From Fidelibacterota bacterium (GTDB taxonomy: Bacteria > Fidelibacterota > Marinisomatia > SCGC-AAA003-L08 > JACNLC01): DNA of 45,849 bases. Below, in pieces: positions 36,559-45,015 of the stretch. Within the stretch, counting starts at the first letter, position 1, and every line of letters starts with the position of its first letter. A program made the position numbers and the translations under genes. The notes beneath the pieces were generated by a model. The model made no database searches. It had not been told where the DNA came from and was given only the letters and a program-made list of their open reading frames with translations. The stretch spans positions 1 to 45,849 of the forward strand of contig JABHXA010000017.1 of assembly GCA_018657495.1 (NCBI GenBank). The letters are read 5' to 3'.

Positions 36559-38318
36559 AAAATAAATCTGTAATAATAAAAATTGTTTTGTCAATGCTGA
36601 TTTATTGTTTGGCATGTGAAAAAAGCGCAGCACCAGTGGATAACGAAGCACCTAGTATCGAATTAAGTTATTTAGAGGAATATACCTATCAAGCCGTTTC
36701 AGGTACCATCAGTATTGAGGCGGTTGTAACTGACAATGAAAACATCTCTTATGTTGAGTTCTATATAATTATAAATGATGAGCATCAGTTACTGGATTCT
36801 ATCTATGAAACGCCATTTATTCTGGAATGGGACACAGACCAATTTGACGATTGTAATACCTTTTTGATTTATGCTAAAGTATTTGATGAATCTGATAATA
36901 GTAATGTCTCTGATATTCATTTATTTAATGTCGATAATAGCTCAAACACAGATATATCTGTTCAGGTTTGGTTAACTGAAGGAATTGGTTCCGACAAGCT
37001 TGAGCCCCAAACAGAACGATACTTTGGTGACAATTGTAATTCTGTTAATGTAGTTGAAGTCAATGATGGCGATATTTATCAGGAAATCGATGGATTTGGT
37101 GCTGCTCTCACCCACTCGTCAGCATATCTAATCAATAATTCACCGAACAGGGATTTGATCATAGAAAAATTATTTTCTAAAACGGATGGTATCGGCATTA
37201 GTTATATCAGGCTTGCTATGGGTTCATCTGATTTTGTTCAAGGACCTCATTATTCCTATGCTGAGACGGTAGATGATTTAGAGCTATTGGATTTTTCAAT
37301 AGATAGAGATAGAGAAAATATCATCCCTGTTCTACAAGATATTTTGATTCACAATCCTGATATTAAAATAATGGGCTCTCCCTGGAGTGCTCCTGGATGG
37401 ATGAAAACAAGTGGTCAGTTCGTATGTAGTAGTCAATGGAACAGCCGATTACGGACAGATATGTATGGCGTCTATGCTGATTATTTCGTTAAATATATTG
37501 AAGAATATGCCCTTGAGGGTATTCCAATCGATGCTATTACCATACAGAATGAACCTCTTTATTGCCCCTGGAACTATCCGGGGATGATCATGTCAGGGAA
37601 TGAACAAAGGGACTTTGTAAAATATCATCTTGGACCAAAATTCGAAGATAATGGGATTAACACAAAAATTGTCATCTTTGATCACAATTGGGATGGGACC
37701 GAAGATGACGGTTCCTCTCAAACAGGTGCATTTGAATTTATTGAGGATGTGTATAATGATCCTCTTGCAGTTTCATACATTGACGGAACGGCATTTCATG
37801 GTTATGGAAATGGTGATGCAACTTTCCAAAGCGATATATACAATCTGGACCCCAGTAAGTCTATATATTTCACTGAACGAACCAATTCTTTATTATGGGA
37901 AAGTTGGGATGGTGTTCTTGGACATATGGCAAAATATTATTTTATTGATGTACTAAATCATTGGTCAAGAAATGTTTTGCTCTGGAATCTCGCCCTTGAT
38001 TTGAATAATGGTCCATTTAATGGTGGATGTGAAAATTGTACTGGGTTGGTCACCGTTGATAACAGCTACCTGCAATATGAGGTTGACTATTATATAACCG
38101 GTCATTTTAGTAAATTTGTCGATACCGGTGCCGTAAGACTTGGCACTGATGAAGATGTGGATGATATTGATGCGGTAACATTCCGTAATCCTGATGGCAG
38201 TCATGCAATGGTTGCTGTGAATACCGGATATGAATCAAAAAGTTTTTTCGTCATTTGGAATGATATGAGTTTCTACTATAATCTACCTGGTCAGGGTCTG
38301 GTTACATTTAAATGGTAA
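36555..38318 (+). CDS. GH30 glucanase, exported, with N-terminal Ig-like domain
   Basis: 587 residues; ATG overlaps the GH16 stop (ATGA). The N-terminus (MKNKSVIIKIVLSMLIYCLAC) suggests a lipoprotein anchored at C21. An Ig-like domain spans about 30-128 (EAPSIELSY...YVEFYIIIND...PFILEWDTD). GH30 spans about 137-587: EIDGFGAALTHSSA, MGSPWSAPGWMKTSG, acid/base E333 in IQNEP, nucleophile E441 in YFTERT, then a beta domain. It groups by eye with beta-1,6-glucanase/glucosylceramidase-type GH30 enzymes and would attack beta-1,6 side chains of laminarin-like glucans outside the cytoplasm. Its translational coupling to an endo-beta-1,3-glucanase fits a joint debranching role. Confidence 0.92.
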   Translation: MKNKSVIIKIVLSMLIYCLACEKSAAPVDNEAPSIELSYLEEYTYQAVSGTISIEAVVTDNENISYVEFYIIINDEHQLLDSIYETPFILEWDTDQFDDCNTFLIYAKVFDESDNSNVSDIHLFNVDNSSNTDISVQVWLTEGIGSDKLEPQTERYFGDNCNSVNVVEVNDGDIYQEIDGFGAALTHSSAYLINNSPNRDLIIEKLFSKTDGIGISYIRLAMGSSDFVQGPHYSYAETVDDLELLDFSIDRDRENIIPVLQDILIHNPDIKIMGSPWSAPGWMKTSGQFVCSSQWNSRLRTDMYGVYADYFVKYIEEYALEGIPIDAITIQNEPLYCPWNYPGMIMSGNEQRDFVKYHLGPKFEDNGINTKIVIFDHNWDGTEDDGSSQTGAFEFIEDVYNDPLAVSYIDGTAFHGYGNGDATFQSDIYNLDPSKSIYFTERTNSLLWESWDGVLGHMAKYYFIDVLNHWSRNVLLWNLALDLNNGPFNGGCENCTGLVTVDNSYLQYEVDYYITGHFSKFVDTGAVRLGTDEDVDDIDAVTFRNPDGSHAMVAVNTGYESKSFFVIWNDMSFYYNLPGQGLVTFKW

Positions 38319-38369
38319 ACTTGTATTTTACCAGCCAATTTTTTCAAATTAATTACCTACAGGGAATCT

Positions 38370-41300
38370 ATGGAAAGCAATTATAATATGAAATCCCGTC
38401 TGTTAATTATCATTAATGTGGTGATTATCCTCTTTGGTTGGTCAATGTCTCAAACCGTTATAATAAACGAAGTTATGTCGGCAAACTCTACCATAATTTC
38501 GGATGAGGATGGTGACTATTCTGATTGGATTGAACTTTATAATTATGGTGAATCTCCGGTTAATTTGGGTGGATTTGCTTTATCCGATGATGTGGATGAA
38601 CCGGACAAATGGATACTCCCTGATTTTCAATTAAATCCCAATCAATATCTGTTAATATTTGCTTCTGGAAAGAACCGATCTGCAGTGAGCAGTCATTGGG
38701 AAACCGTCATTAATTGGGGGGATGATTGGAAATATATTCTTGGCTATTCTGCCCCACCTGAATTATGGCGTCAAACTGATTTTATCGATGACAATTGGCC
38801 CACCGGTCCAAGCGGATTCGGCTATGGTGATGGCGATGATGCTACCATTACCCAACCCATAATTTCTGTATTCATCAGAAACACTTTTAATATAGAGTCC
38901 CTCGCAAGTATTCAACAGGCTGTTCTGCATGTTGACTATGATGATGCCTTTGTTGCTTATTTGAATGGTGTTGAAATTGCCAGGGCTAATATAGGGACTC
39001 CTGGAGTATATCCATCATATGATCAAGGCTCTGATTCCTGGCGAGAAGCATTAATGTATTCAGGAGGATTACCCGAATCATTTAGTGATGATTGGGCTGA
39101 AACATTGCTCCAGGAAGGTCAGAATACTTTGGCTATTGAAGTACATAATTATAACTCGACCTCTTCGGATTTGTCTTTGATTCCGTTTTTTACTCTTGGG
39201 ATGAATGAGATCCCTGAAAACCCAAATGGTACACCTGAGATACTTGATTTTCAGATGACACCACTCCATACAAATTTCAATATTTCGTCTGATGGAGAAA
39301 CACTAATCCTCACGTCAGCTGATGGTATCACTTTGGATAGTCTTGAAACAGGTGATTATCCCGTTGATATCTCTTTTGGTCGATACCCCGATGGAGAGGA
39401 TAGTTGGATGATATTCACTGAACCAACACCTGGTAGTGAAAACAGTGATATTGGCTATTCCGGATTGATAACTGATCCGATATTTTCCAATCCCGGAGGG
39501 TTTTATGACAATACTATAACACTATCAATCAGCTCTGACTCACCATCTGCAGTTATGTATTATACCGTTGATGGTTCAGAGCCAACTGAGAACTCATATA
39601 CCTACACAAATCCCTTTAACATTTACACAACGGCAGTTATTCGAGCCCGTTCATTCCAACCTGGATTCATGCCAAGTAACACAATTACCCATTCCTATTT
39701 TGTAAATGAAGATACACCGCTTACGGTAATGTCTTTATCCACCACGCCGGATAATTTCTTTGATTTTAATACTGGAATATATGAGATGGGACCCAACGCA
39801 TCACAGAATTTCCCACATTTTGGGGCCAATTTCTGGCAGGATTGGGAACGACCAATTCATATTGAATTATTCGAAATAGATCGTCAACTTGGATTTAGCT
39901 CAGATGCAGGTGTAAAAATATTTGGCGGCTGGAGCAGAGGTCTTCCTCAAAAATCAATGTCATTCTTTGCTCGGAGTGAATATGGCGCCAGTCAATTCAA
40001 TTATCAACTGTTTGACAATCTGTCAATCGATATTTTTGAATCGTTTATTATTCGAAATTCCGGTAATGACTGGGAATCTTCCATGTTGCGGGATGGCATG
40101 ATGACCACATTGGTACAGAATGAAGGTGTGGACCTTCAAGCATATCGACCAGCAGCTGTGTATCTTAATGGACAGTATTGGGGATTATACAATATACGTG
40201 AAAAAATTAATGAACATTTTATTGCCTCCCACCATCCTGTAGATCCTGACGATTTGGATATTCTTGAAGCAGACGCCAACCCTATCAACGGTGATGCCGG
40301 GCATTATAATAGTATGATAAATTTTCTTAATTCTGAAAATATGAGCCTGCCGGAAAATTATGATTATATAACCACGCAAATGGATATTGATGAATTTATC
40401 AGTTATGAAATCTCACAAATTTATTATGACAATCAGGATTGGCCTGGAAATAATATAAAGTTTTGGCGCCCCCGAACCGATGACGGAAAATGGCGATGGA
40501 TTCTATATGATACTGACTTTGGTTTTGGCATCTGGAATTCAAATGCTTATGCCAATAATACCCTGGCTTTTGCCTTGAATCCCTGGGGACCCGGATGGCC
40601 AAATCCTCCATGGTCGACTTTTCTTTTAAGAAAACTCCTGGAAAATCCTGTTTTTGAAAATAAATTCATCAACCGGTTTTGCGATCTTTATAATACTATC
40701 TTTGATGCTGACTATGTTCTCGATCATATTAGTGACATAATGGAAGTTATAGAACCCGAAATGCCTGACCACATCAATCGCTGGGGAGGATCGATGTCTG
40801 AATGGTATAGTAGAATAGGAGTGATAAATAATTTTGCCAATCAACGGCTTGGATATATGATGGGGCATTTCATGTCAGAATTTGATCTGGATGAAACGGG
40901 TCAGATCATCCTGGGAATTACAATCCCAAACTCAGGACAAATAAAAATTAATTCATTGACGCTTGATTCCTATCCATGGCAGGGGACATATTTTCAAGGT
41001 GTTGATATAGAACTTACAGCCCTCCCGGCAAATGGTTATACTTTTTCTGGATGGTCAGCAAATTATGGTGCTAACCCAACCATATATGTCGCACCTCAAA
41101 ATGTATTATCCATCACGGCATATTTTAATCCTATACCCGGATACCAGGAGAATATCGTTATTAATGAAATTAATTACAATTCATCACCTGATGCAGATAC
41201 CGGCGATTGGATAGAATTTTACAATAATAGTCCAAACCCTATAAATATTGGTGGCTGGCAGTTTAAAGATTCAAATGATGAAAATGTGTTTACAATCCCT

Positions 41301-41819
41301 GAAAATACTTATTTCCAAGAGGACAGTTATTTTCTCCTGGCCAGAGACACGGAAGCATTACAGCAATTTTTTCCTGATGTTGATAATATTTTTGGTCAAT
41401 TAGATTTTGGTTTTAGTGGAGCCGGTGAATTATTACGTCTTTTTAACCAGTTTGGTGTTTTAGCAGATTCTGTCAGGTATGATGATATTGAGCCATGGCC
41501 TTTATTACCTGATGGTGATGGTCCTACTCTGGAATTAAATCATCCGAATATGAATAATGGTATTGGGGAAAACTGGTCTGCATCGGTGGGATTTGGTACC
41601 CCTGGAGCCATAAATTCAGTCGATATCCAAACATGTCAATACAATGGCGATGCAAATTTAGACGGTGATATATCAGTACTTGACATTGTTTTGTTGATTG
41701 GACATATCCTTGGAGATTTCCCTCTTGAAAATTTGGCACTATGCAATGCCGATGTTATTAATGATGGTACTGTTGACGTGCTTGATGTAGTTGCACTTGT
41801 TGGCTTAATTATAGACTAA
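38370..41819 (+). CDS. Secreted CotH-kinase protein with lamin-tail domains and dockerin
   Basis: 1149 residues; signal peptide ends near SMSQ (27); GGGA precedes the ATG. Domains: lamin-tail domain 29-140 (VIINEVMSANS...DWIELYNYG); beta domain about 140-300; chitobiase C-terminal-like beta domain about 372-447 (MYYTVDGSEPTENS); CotH protein-kinase-like domain about 450-830 with YWGLYNIREKINEHF (W604-E611-K612) and LYDTDFGFG (D714, D716); InlB-like repeat 855-920; second lamin-tail domain 928-1080; dockerin-like loops 1092-1149 (DANLDGDISVLD, DVINDGTVDVLD). CotH enzymes phosphorylate secreted proteins. Lamin-tail plus CotH plus dockerin proteins occur in polysaccharide-degrading bacteria, but their substrate is unknown. 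It sits between GH30 and GH81 and would be exported with them. Confidence 0.85.
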   Translation: MESNYNMKSRLLIIINVVIILFGWSMSQTVIINEVMSANSTIISDEDGDYSDWIELYNYGESPVNLGGFALSDDVDEPDKWILPDFQLNPNQYLLIFASGKNRSAVSSHWETVINWGDDWKYILGYSAPPELWRQTDFIDDNWPTGPSGFGYGDGDDATITQPIISVFIRNTFNIESLASIQQAVLHVDYDDAFVAYLNGVEIARANIGTPGVYPSYDQGSDSWREALMYSGGLPESFSDDWAETLLQEGQNTLAIEVHNYNSTSSDLSLIPFFTLGMNEIPENPNGTPEILDFQMTPLHTNFNISSDGETLILTSADGITLDSLETGDYPVDISFGRYPDGEDSWMIFTEPTPGSENSDIGYSGLITDPIFSNPGGFYDNTITLSISSDSPSAVMYYTVDGSEPTENSYTYTNPFNIYTTAVIRARSFQPGFMPSNTITHSYFVNEDTPLTVMSLSTTPDNFFDFNTGIYEMGPNASQNFPHFGANFWQDWERPIHIELFEIDRQLGFSSDAGVKIFGGWSRGLPQKSMSFFARSEYGASQFNYQLFDNLSIDIFESFIIRNSGNDWESSMLRDGMMTTLVQNEGVDLQAYRPAAVYLNGQYWGLYNIREKINEHFIASHHPVDPDDLDILEADANPINGDAGHYNSMINFLNSENMSLPENYDYITTQMDIDEFISYEISQIYYDNQDWPGNNIKFWRPRTDDGKWRWILYDTDFGFGIWNSNAYANNTLAFALNPWGPGWPNPPWSTFLLRKLLENPVFENKFINRFCDLYNTIFDADYVLDHISDIMEVIEPEMPDHINRWGGSMSEWYSRIGVINNFANQRLGYMMGHFMSEFDLDETGQIILGITIPNSGQIKINSLTLDSYPWQGTYFQGVDIELTALPANGYTFSGWSANYGANPTIYVAPQNVLSITAYFNPIPGYQENIVINEINYNSSPDADTGDWIEFYNNSPNPINIGGWQFKDSNDENVFTIPENTYFQEDSYFLLARDTEALQQFFPDVDNIFGQLDFGFSGAGELLRLFNQFGVLADSVRYDDIEPWPLLPDGDGPTLELNHPNMNNGIGENWSASVGFGTPGAINSVDIQTCQYNGDANLDGDISVLDIVLLIGHILGDFPLENLALCNADVINDGTVDVLDVVALVGLIID

Positions 41820-41856
41820 TAACGTATATCAGGTTCATTTCCGTTTATCATTTATG

Positions 41857-41884
41857 GCTTTTATCATTCATTTAAGATTAAAGC
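41857..41884 (+). terminator. Weak hairpin between the CotH and GH81 genes
   Basis: GCTTTTATC (41857-41865) pairs with GATTAAAGC (41876-41884) with one mismatch around a 10-base loop, followed by a short T-rich stretch (ATTTTTATTC). It lies in the longest gap (118 bases) of the right-hand gene train and could partly terminate or process the transcript. Confidence 0.3.
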
Positions 41885-41923
41885 TAACCTATTTTTATTC
41901 AGTAAATAATTAAAAATTAAATT

Positions 41924-41940
41924 AAGGAGAGATTATCATT
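41924..41940 (+). promoter_or_regulatory. Ribosome-binding site deciding an ATT start for GH81
   Basis: AAGGAG at 41924-41929 is a textbook Shine-Dalgarno sequence, and the in-frame stop TAA at 41923 closes the frame immediately upstream. No ATG or GTG lies between it and the signal peptide. ATT at 41938 is eight bases downstream of the Shine-Dalgarno. The next standard-type start, TTG 41965, is more than 30 bases away and cuts off the charged n-region. Confidence 0.6.
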
Positions 41941-44900
41941 ATTAAAGGTAGAATTTTAATAGTATTGATATTAATTGGTAGTGTTTTTGGGCAAGGTTAC
42001 AGTACAAACGATCCAGGTGAATTGAACTTACCGCCAAATCCGAATATAACTGGAAATATAACAGGTCCGGTTTTAACAACAGATTGGAGTGCAAGCCTCG
42101 CATTCAATCAACTTACAGGCAGTAATCGTACTTCACCATTAGTGGCCGATCCGTTAACATTTATATGTGATTCATACGACGGATTGATAATGGGTCCAGT
42201 GGGCGATATGTGGTTAGCTGGTAATCCTGGGGATGAAATTGCCTTTGTTTATAGTCATTTGCAGGATCTCTCAGTCACTTCGATAAATATGTCTGGTAGC
42301 AATCCATTAATGGATGCCTATTCAGACTGGTCAGTTACAGCGTCGTGGAATTCAGGCTCCTTCAAAGCGGTGATGGCTCATGGTAGTCCCTTTGCCTATT
42401 TCAATTCAGAAAATGGCATAGAGGTCAATTCCATTGAGGGTGAACCTGTAGTCTGGTATAATAATGGAAGTGTATTGGGGATTACGGTCAATGGACATTA
42501 TTATGGGCTCTTTGCACCTTCCGGTTCTCAATGGGATGAAACAGGCACAGGATTTCAATCAGATTTAAACGGATTAGATTATTGTTCCATCGCTTTCCTG
42601 CCAAATGCCCAATCAAGCACCATCGAATACTATGGCTCATTTGCCTATAATTTTATTACCGATACAGTGGTGGACTGGGAATATGACCTCGAAAACGCTC
42701 AGGTTATTGCCACTTATACTGCAATTTATGATCAAAAGGAATCTGGGAGCAGTAATATGCTCTATGCTCTTTACCCGCATCAATGGCTGAATTATTCCGG
42801 AGCATTGACTGATATAAGTTATGTCTCGGCTAGAGGAGAAATGAAAACCATTGAAGGAATCAATTTCACGACCGAAATGGCCTATACTGGTATCCTTCCC
42901 CATTTGCCAATGGCAGCTGAGGATGGAGTACTGGGGTTTAATGAATTCCAGCAAAGAATGCTAATTACGGCAGAGTATAATAAATCAGATGATCAGCTCA
43001 TTCTTAGTGATGATCATACATATGCTACTGGAGTGAGAATGGGACGTACTGCCCAGTTAGTACGCATTGCCGATCAATTGGGAATGATTGAGGAGCGAGA
43101 TCGTTTTCTCAATGTTATTAAAAGTAAACTTGAAGATTGGCTCACCTACACAACAGACGAAGGTACAGAATATTTCTATTATGATGATCGCTGGGGAACG
43201 CTTATCGGTGTGCCGGCAGGATACGGCAGTGATTCTGAACTGAATGATCATCATTTTCATTATGGTTATTATATTCGCGCTGCCGCAACTGTGGCCCAGT
43301 TCGATTCAGCCTGGGTTGAGATGTGGGGTGCTATGGTAGAATTACTGATCCGCGATACCAATAGCTGGCTCCGCGATGATGAACTTTTCACATTTATGCG
43401 CGGATTTGATATTTATGCCGGACATTCATGGGCGTCTGGTCACGCTGATTTTGCTGAAGGTAATAATCAGGAATCCAGCTCGGAAGCAATCAATTGTGCC
43501 TCTGGTATTGCTTTATGGGGGATGGTAACCGGTAATGATGAAATCCGAGATTTGGGCATCTATCTATATACTACAGAAAAATCCGCCTTACAGAATTACT
43601 GGTTCGATATCAATGATATATGCTTTCCAGTGACTTTTCCAAAACCCATGGTTGGCATGGTATGGGGAATGAAGGCTGATTATGCCACATGGTTTGGTGC
43701 CGCACCAGATCATGCTGAGTTTGTCCATGGCATCAATTTATTACCCATCACCGCCGCATCTCTACATTTGGGACATGATTCAGAATATGTCTTAGAAAAT
43801 TATAATTTTCTCGATGACAGTTATGGGATTGACGAATGGGAGGACATTTTGTGGGAATATCTCGCTCTTGGTGATCCACAGCTAGCTGTGGATAATTTAA
43901 TCAGTAATCCGAATTACTCACCTGCCGGTTCACCGGTTAATGAAACTCAGGCACATACCTATCATTGGATTCATAATCTCAATGCAATGGGACTGGTGCA
44001 TAGCGATATTACGGCTAATACTCCCTCATATGCCGTTTTTGACAAAAATGGATTCAAAATATATGTTGCATACAACAGCAGTGAAACAAATATAGATGTG
44101 CTTTTTTCGGATGGAGCAATGATGTCTGTTCCTGCCGGTGAGTTGGTTTTTCTTAGAGAAGATACTAATGGAATAAATGCTGATGCCGGTGATAATATGA
44201 CTTTCAGTTTTATTTATGGATATGATGAGATTGTTTCAGTTGATCTTGATGCATCGGAGAGTTCATTTATCTATGGTAATATTTCCAGTTTCGAATGGTT
44301 CATCGGAGAAACACTTGTAGCAACCGGTATAAATCCCACTGTAGATCTGCAGGCAGCTGATGCAATCTACGAGATTACTTTGATGGTAACTGGAGATGAT
44401 TCATCTTCTGACAGTGATCAGGTCTATATCACACTTGAGGGAAGGACTAGTTTTGAACCATCCTGTGTTGATGATTTTTCCGTCCTTGTGTCCAGTAACC
44501 CTGCTGACCCAACGATTCAATTTGTACCGTCAAATCCAGGTGTTGGTGAGAATCTATTGTTATTATTCTATCATACTGACCTGTATCTATTTCCTGCTGG
44601 TGTCGGTGCAAATACAGTCGCACCGAATGAGGAATTTCATCTTAATGATGGTTTGTATCCAAACATTATTGATGAAGATGAAACTGTCCATTTTTATTAT
44701 GTCTATAATGTCCCTGGTGGAGGGGAAACCAGCAATTTAGACTGCCTAATGTCATTCGATGCAAGCATTGTGGAAACTTGTATTGGCCTGGTTGGTGATT
44801 TAAATTTTGATAATGTAACTGATGTCCTTGATATAGTAATGATGGTTGAGTGTATATCAGTTCAGAATTGTCACATTTGCTCAGATGTTAACGGAGATGA

Positions 44901-44955
44901 TGACACCAATATTCTGGATATAATTAGCCTCCTCAATGCTATTTTGGAGGCATGA
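41938..44955 (+). CDS. GH81 endo-beta-1,3-glucanase with PKD-like domain and dockerin
   Basis: About 1005 residues if started at the ATT codon 41938, which gives a complete signal peptide (MIKGRILIVLILIGSVFGQ); TTG 41965 is the fallback start. The GH81 domain covers about 30-745. Diagnostic motifs are NDHHFHYGYY with general-acid D437, and FAEGNNQESSSEA with E512 and E516, the pair that positions the base in fungal and Bacillus GH81 enzymes. A PKD-like domain follows (about 747-836), then an unassigned beta domain (about 838-948) that could be CBM56-like (weak), and two dockerin calcium loops (DLNFDNVTDVLD, DVNGDDDTNILD). This is an inverting endo-enzyme on linear beta-1,3-glucan and should be the main laminarin/curdlan depolymerase here. 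No T9SS tail is seen. Confidence 0.94.
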   Translation: MIKGRILIVLILIGSVFGQGYSTNDPGELNLPPNPNITGNITGPVLTTDWSASLAFNQLTGSNRTSPLVADPLTFICDSYDGLIMGPVGDMWLAGNPGDEIAFVYSHLQDLSVTSINMSGSNPLMDAYSDWSVTASWNSGSFKAVMAHGSPFAYFNSENGIEVNSIEGEPVVWYNNGSVLGITVNGHYYGLFAPSGSQWDETGTGFQSDLNGLDYCSIAFLPNAQSSTIEYYGSFAYNFITDTVVDWEYDLENAQVIATYTAIYDQKESGSSNMLYALYPHQWLNYSGALTDISYVSARGEMKTIEGINFTTEMAYTGILPHLPMAAEDGVLGFNEFQQRMLITAEYNKSDDQLILSDDHTYATGVRMGRTAQLVRIADQLGMIEERDRFLNVIKSKLEDWLTYTTDEGTEYFYYDDRWGTLIGVPAGYGSDSELNDHHFHYGYYIRAAATVAQFDSAWVEMWGAMVELLIRDTNSWLRDDELFTFMRGFDIYAGHSWASGHADFAEGNNQESSSEAINCASGIALWGMVTGNDEIRDLGIYLYTTEKSALQNYWFDINDICFPVTFPKPMVGMVWGMKADYATWFGAAPDHAEFVHGINLLPITAASLHLGHDSEYVLENYNFLDDSYGIDEWEDILWEYLALGDPQLAVDNLISNPNYSPAGSPVNETQAHTYHWIHNLNAMGLVHSDITANTPSYAVFDKNGFKIYVAYNSSETNIDVLFSDGAMMSVPAGELVFLREDTNGINADAGDNMTFSFIYGYDEIVSVDLDASESSFIYGNISSFEWFIGETLVATGINPTVDLQAADAIYEITLMVTGDDSSSDSDQVYITLEGRTSFEPSCVDDFSVLVSSNPADPTIQFVPSNPGVGENLLLLFYHTDLYLFPAGVGANTVAPNEEFHLNDGLYPNIIDEDETVHFYYVYNVPGGGETSNLDCLMSFDASIVETCIGLVGDLNFDNVTDVLDIVMMVECISVQNCHICSDVNGDDDTNILDIISLLNAILEA

Positions 44956-45015
44956 TAACAATCAGCTACATGAGATTCTAATAAAATTGTTTTATCTTAA
45001 TAACACGGGGAGAAT

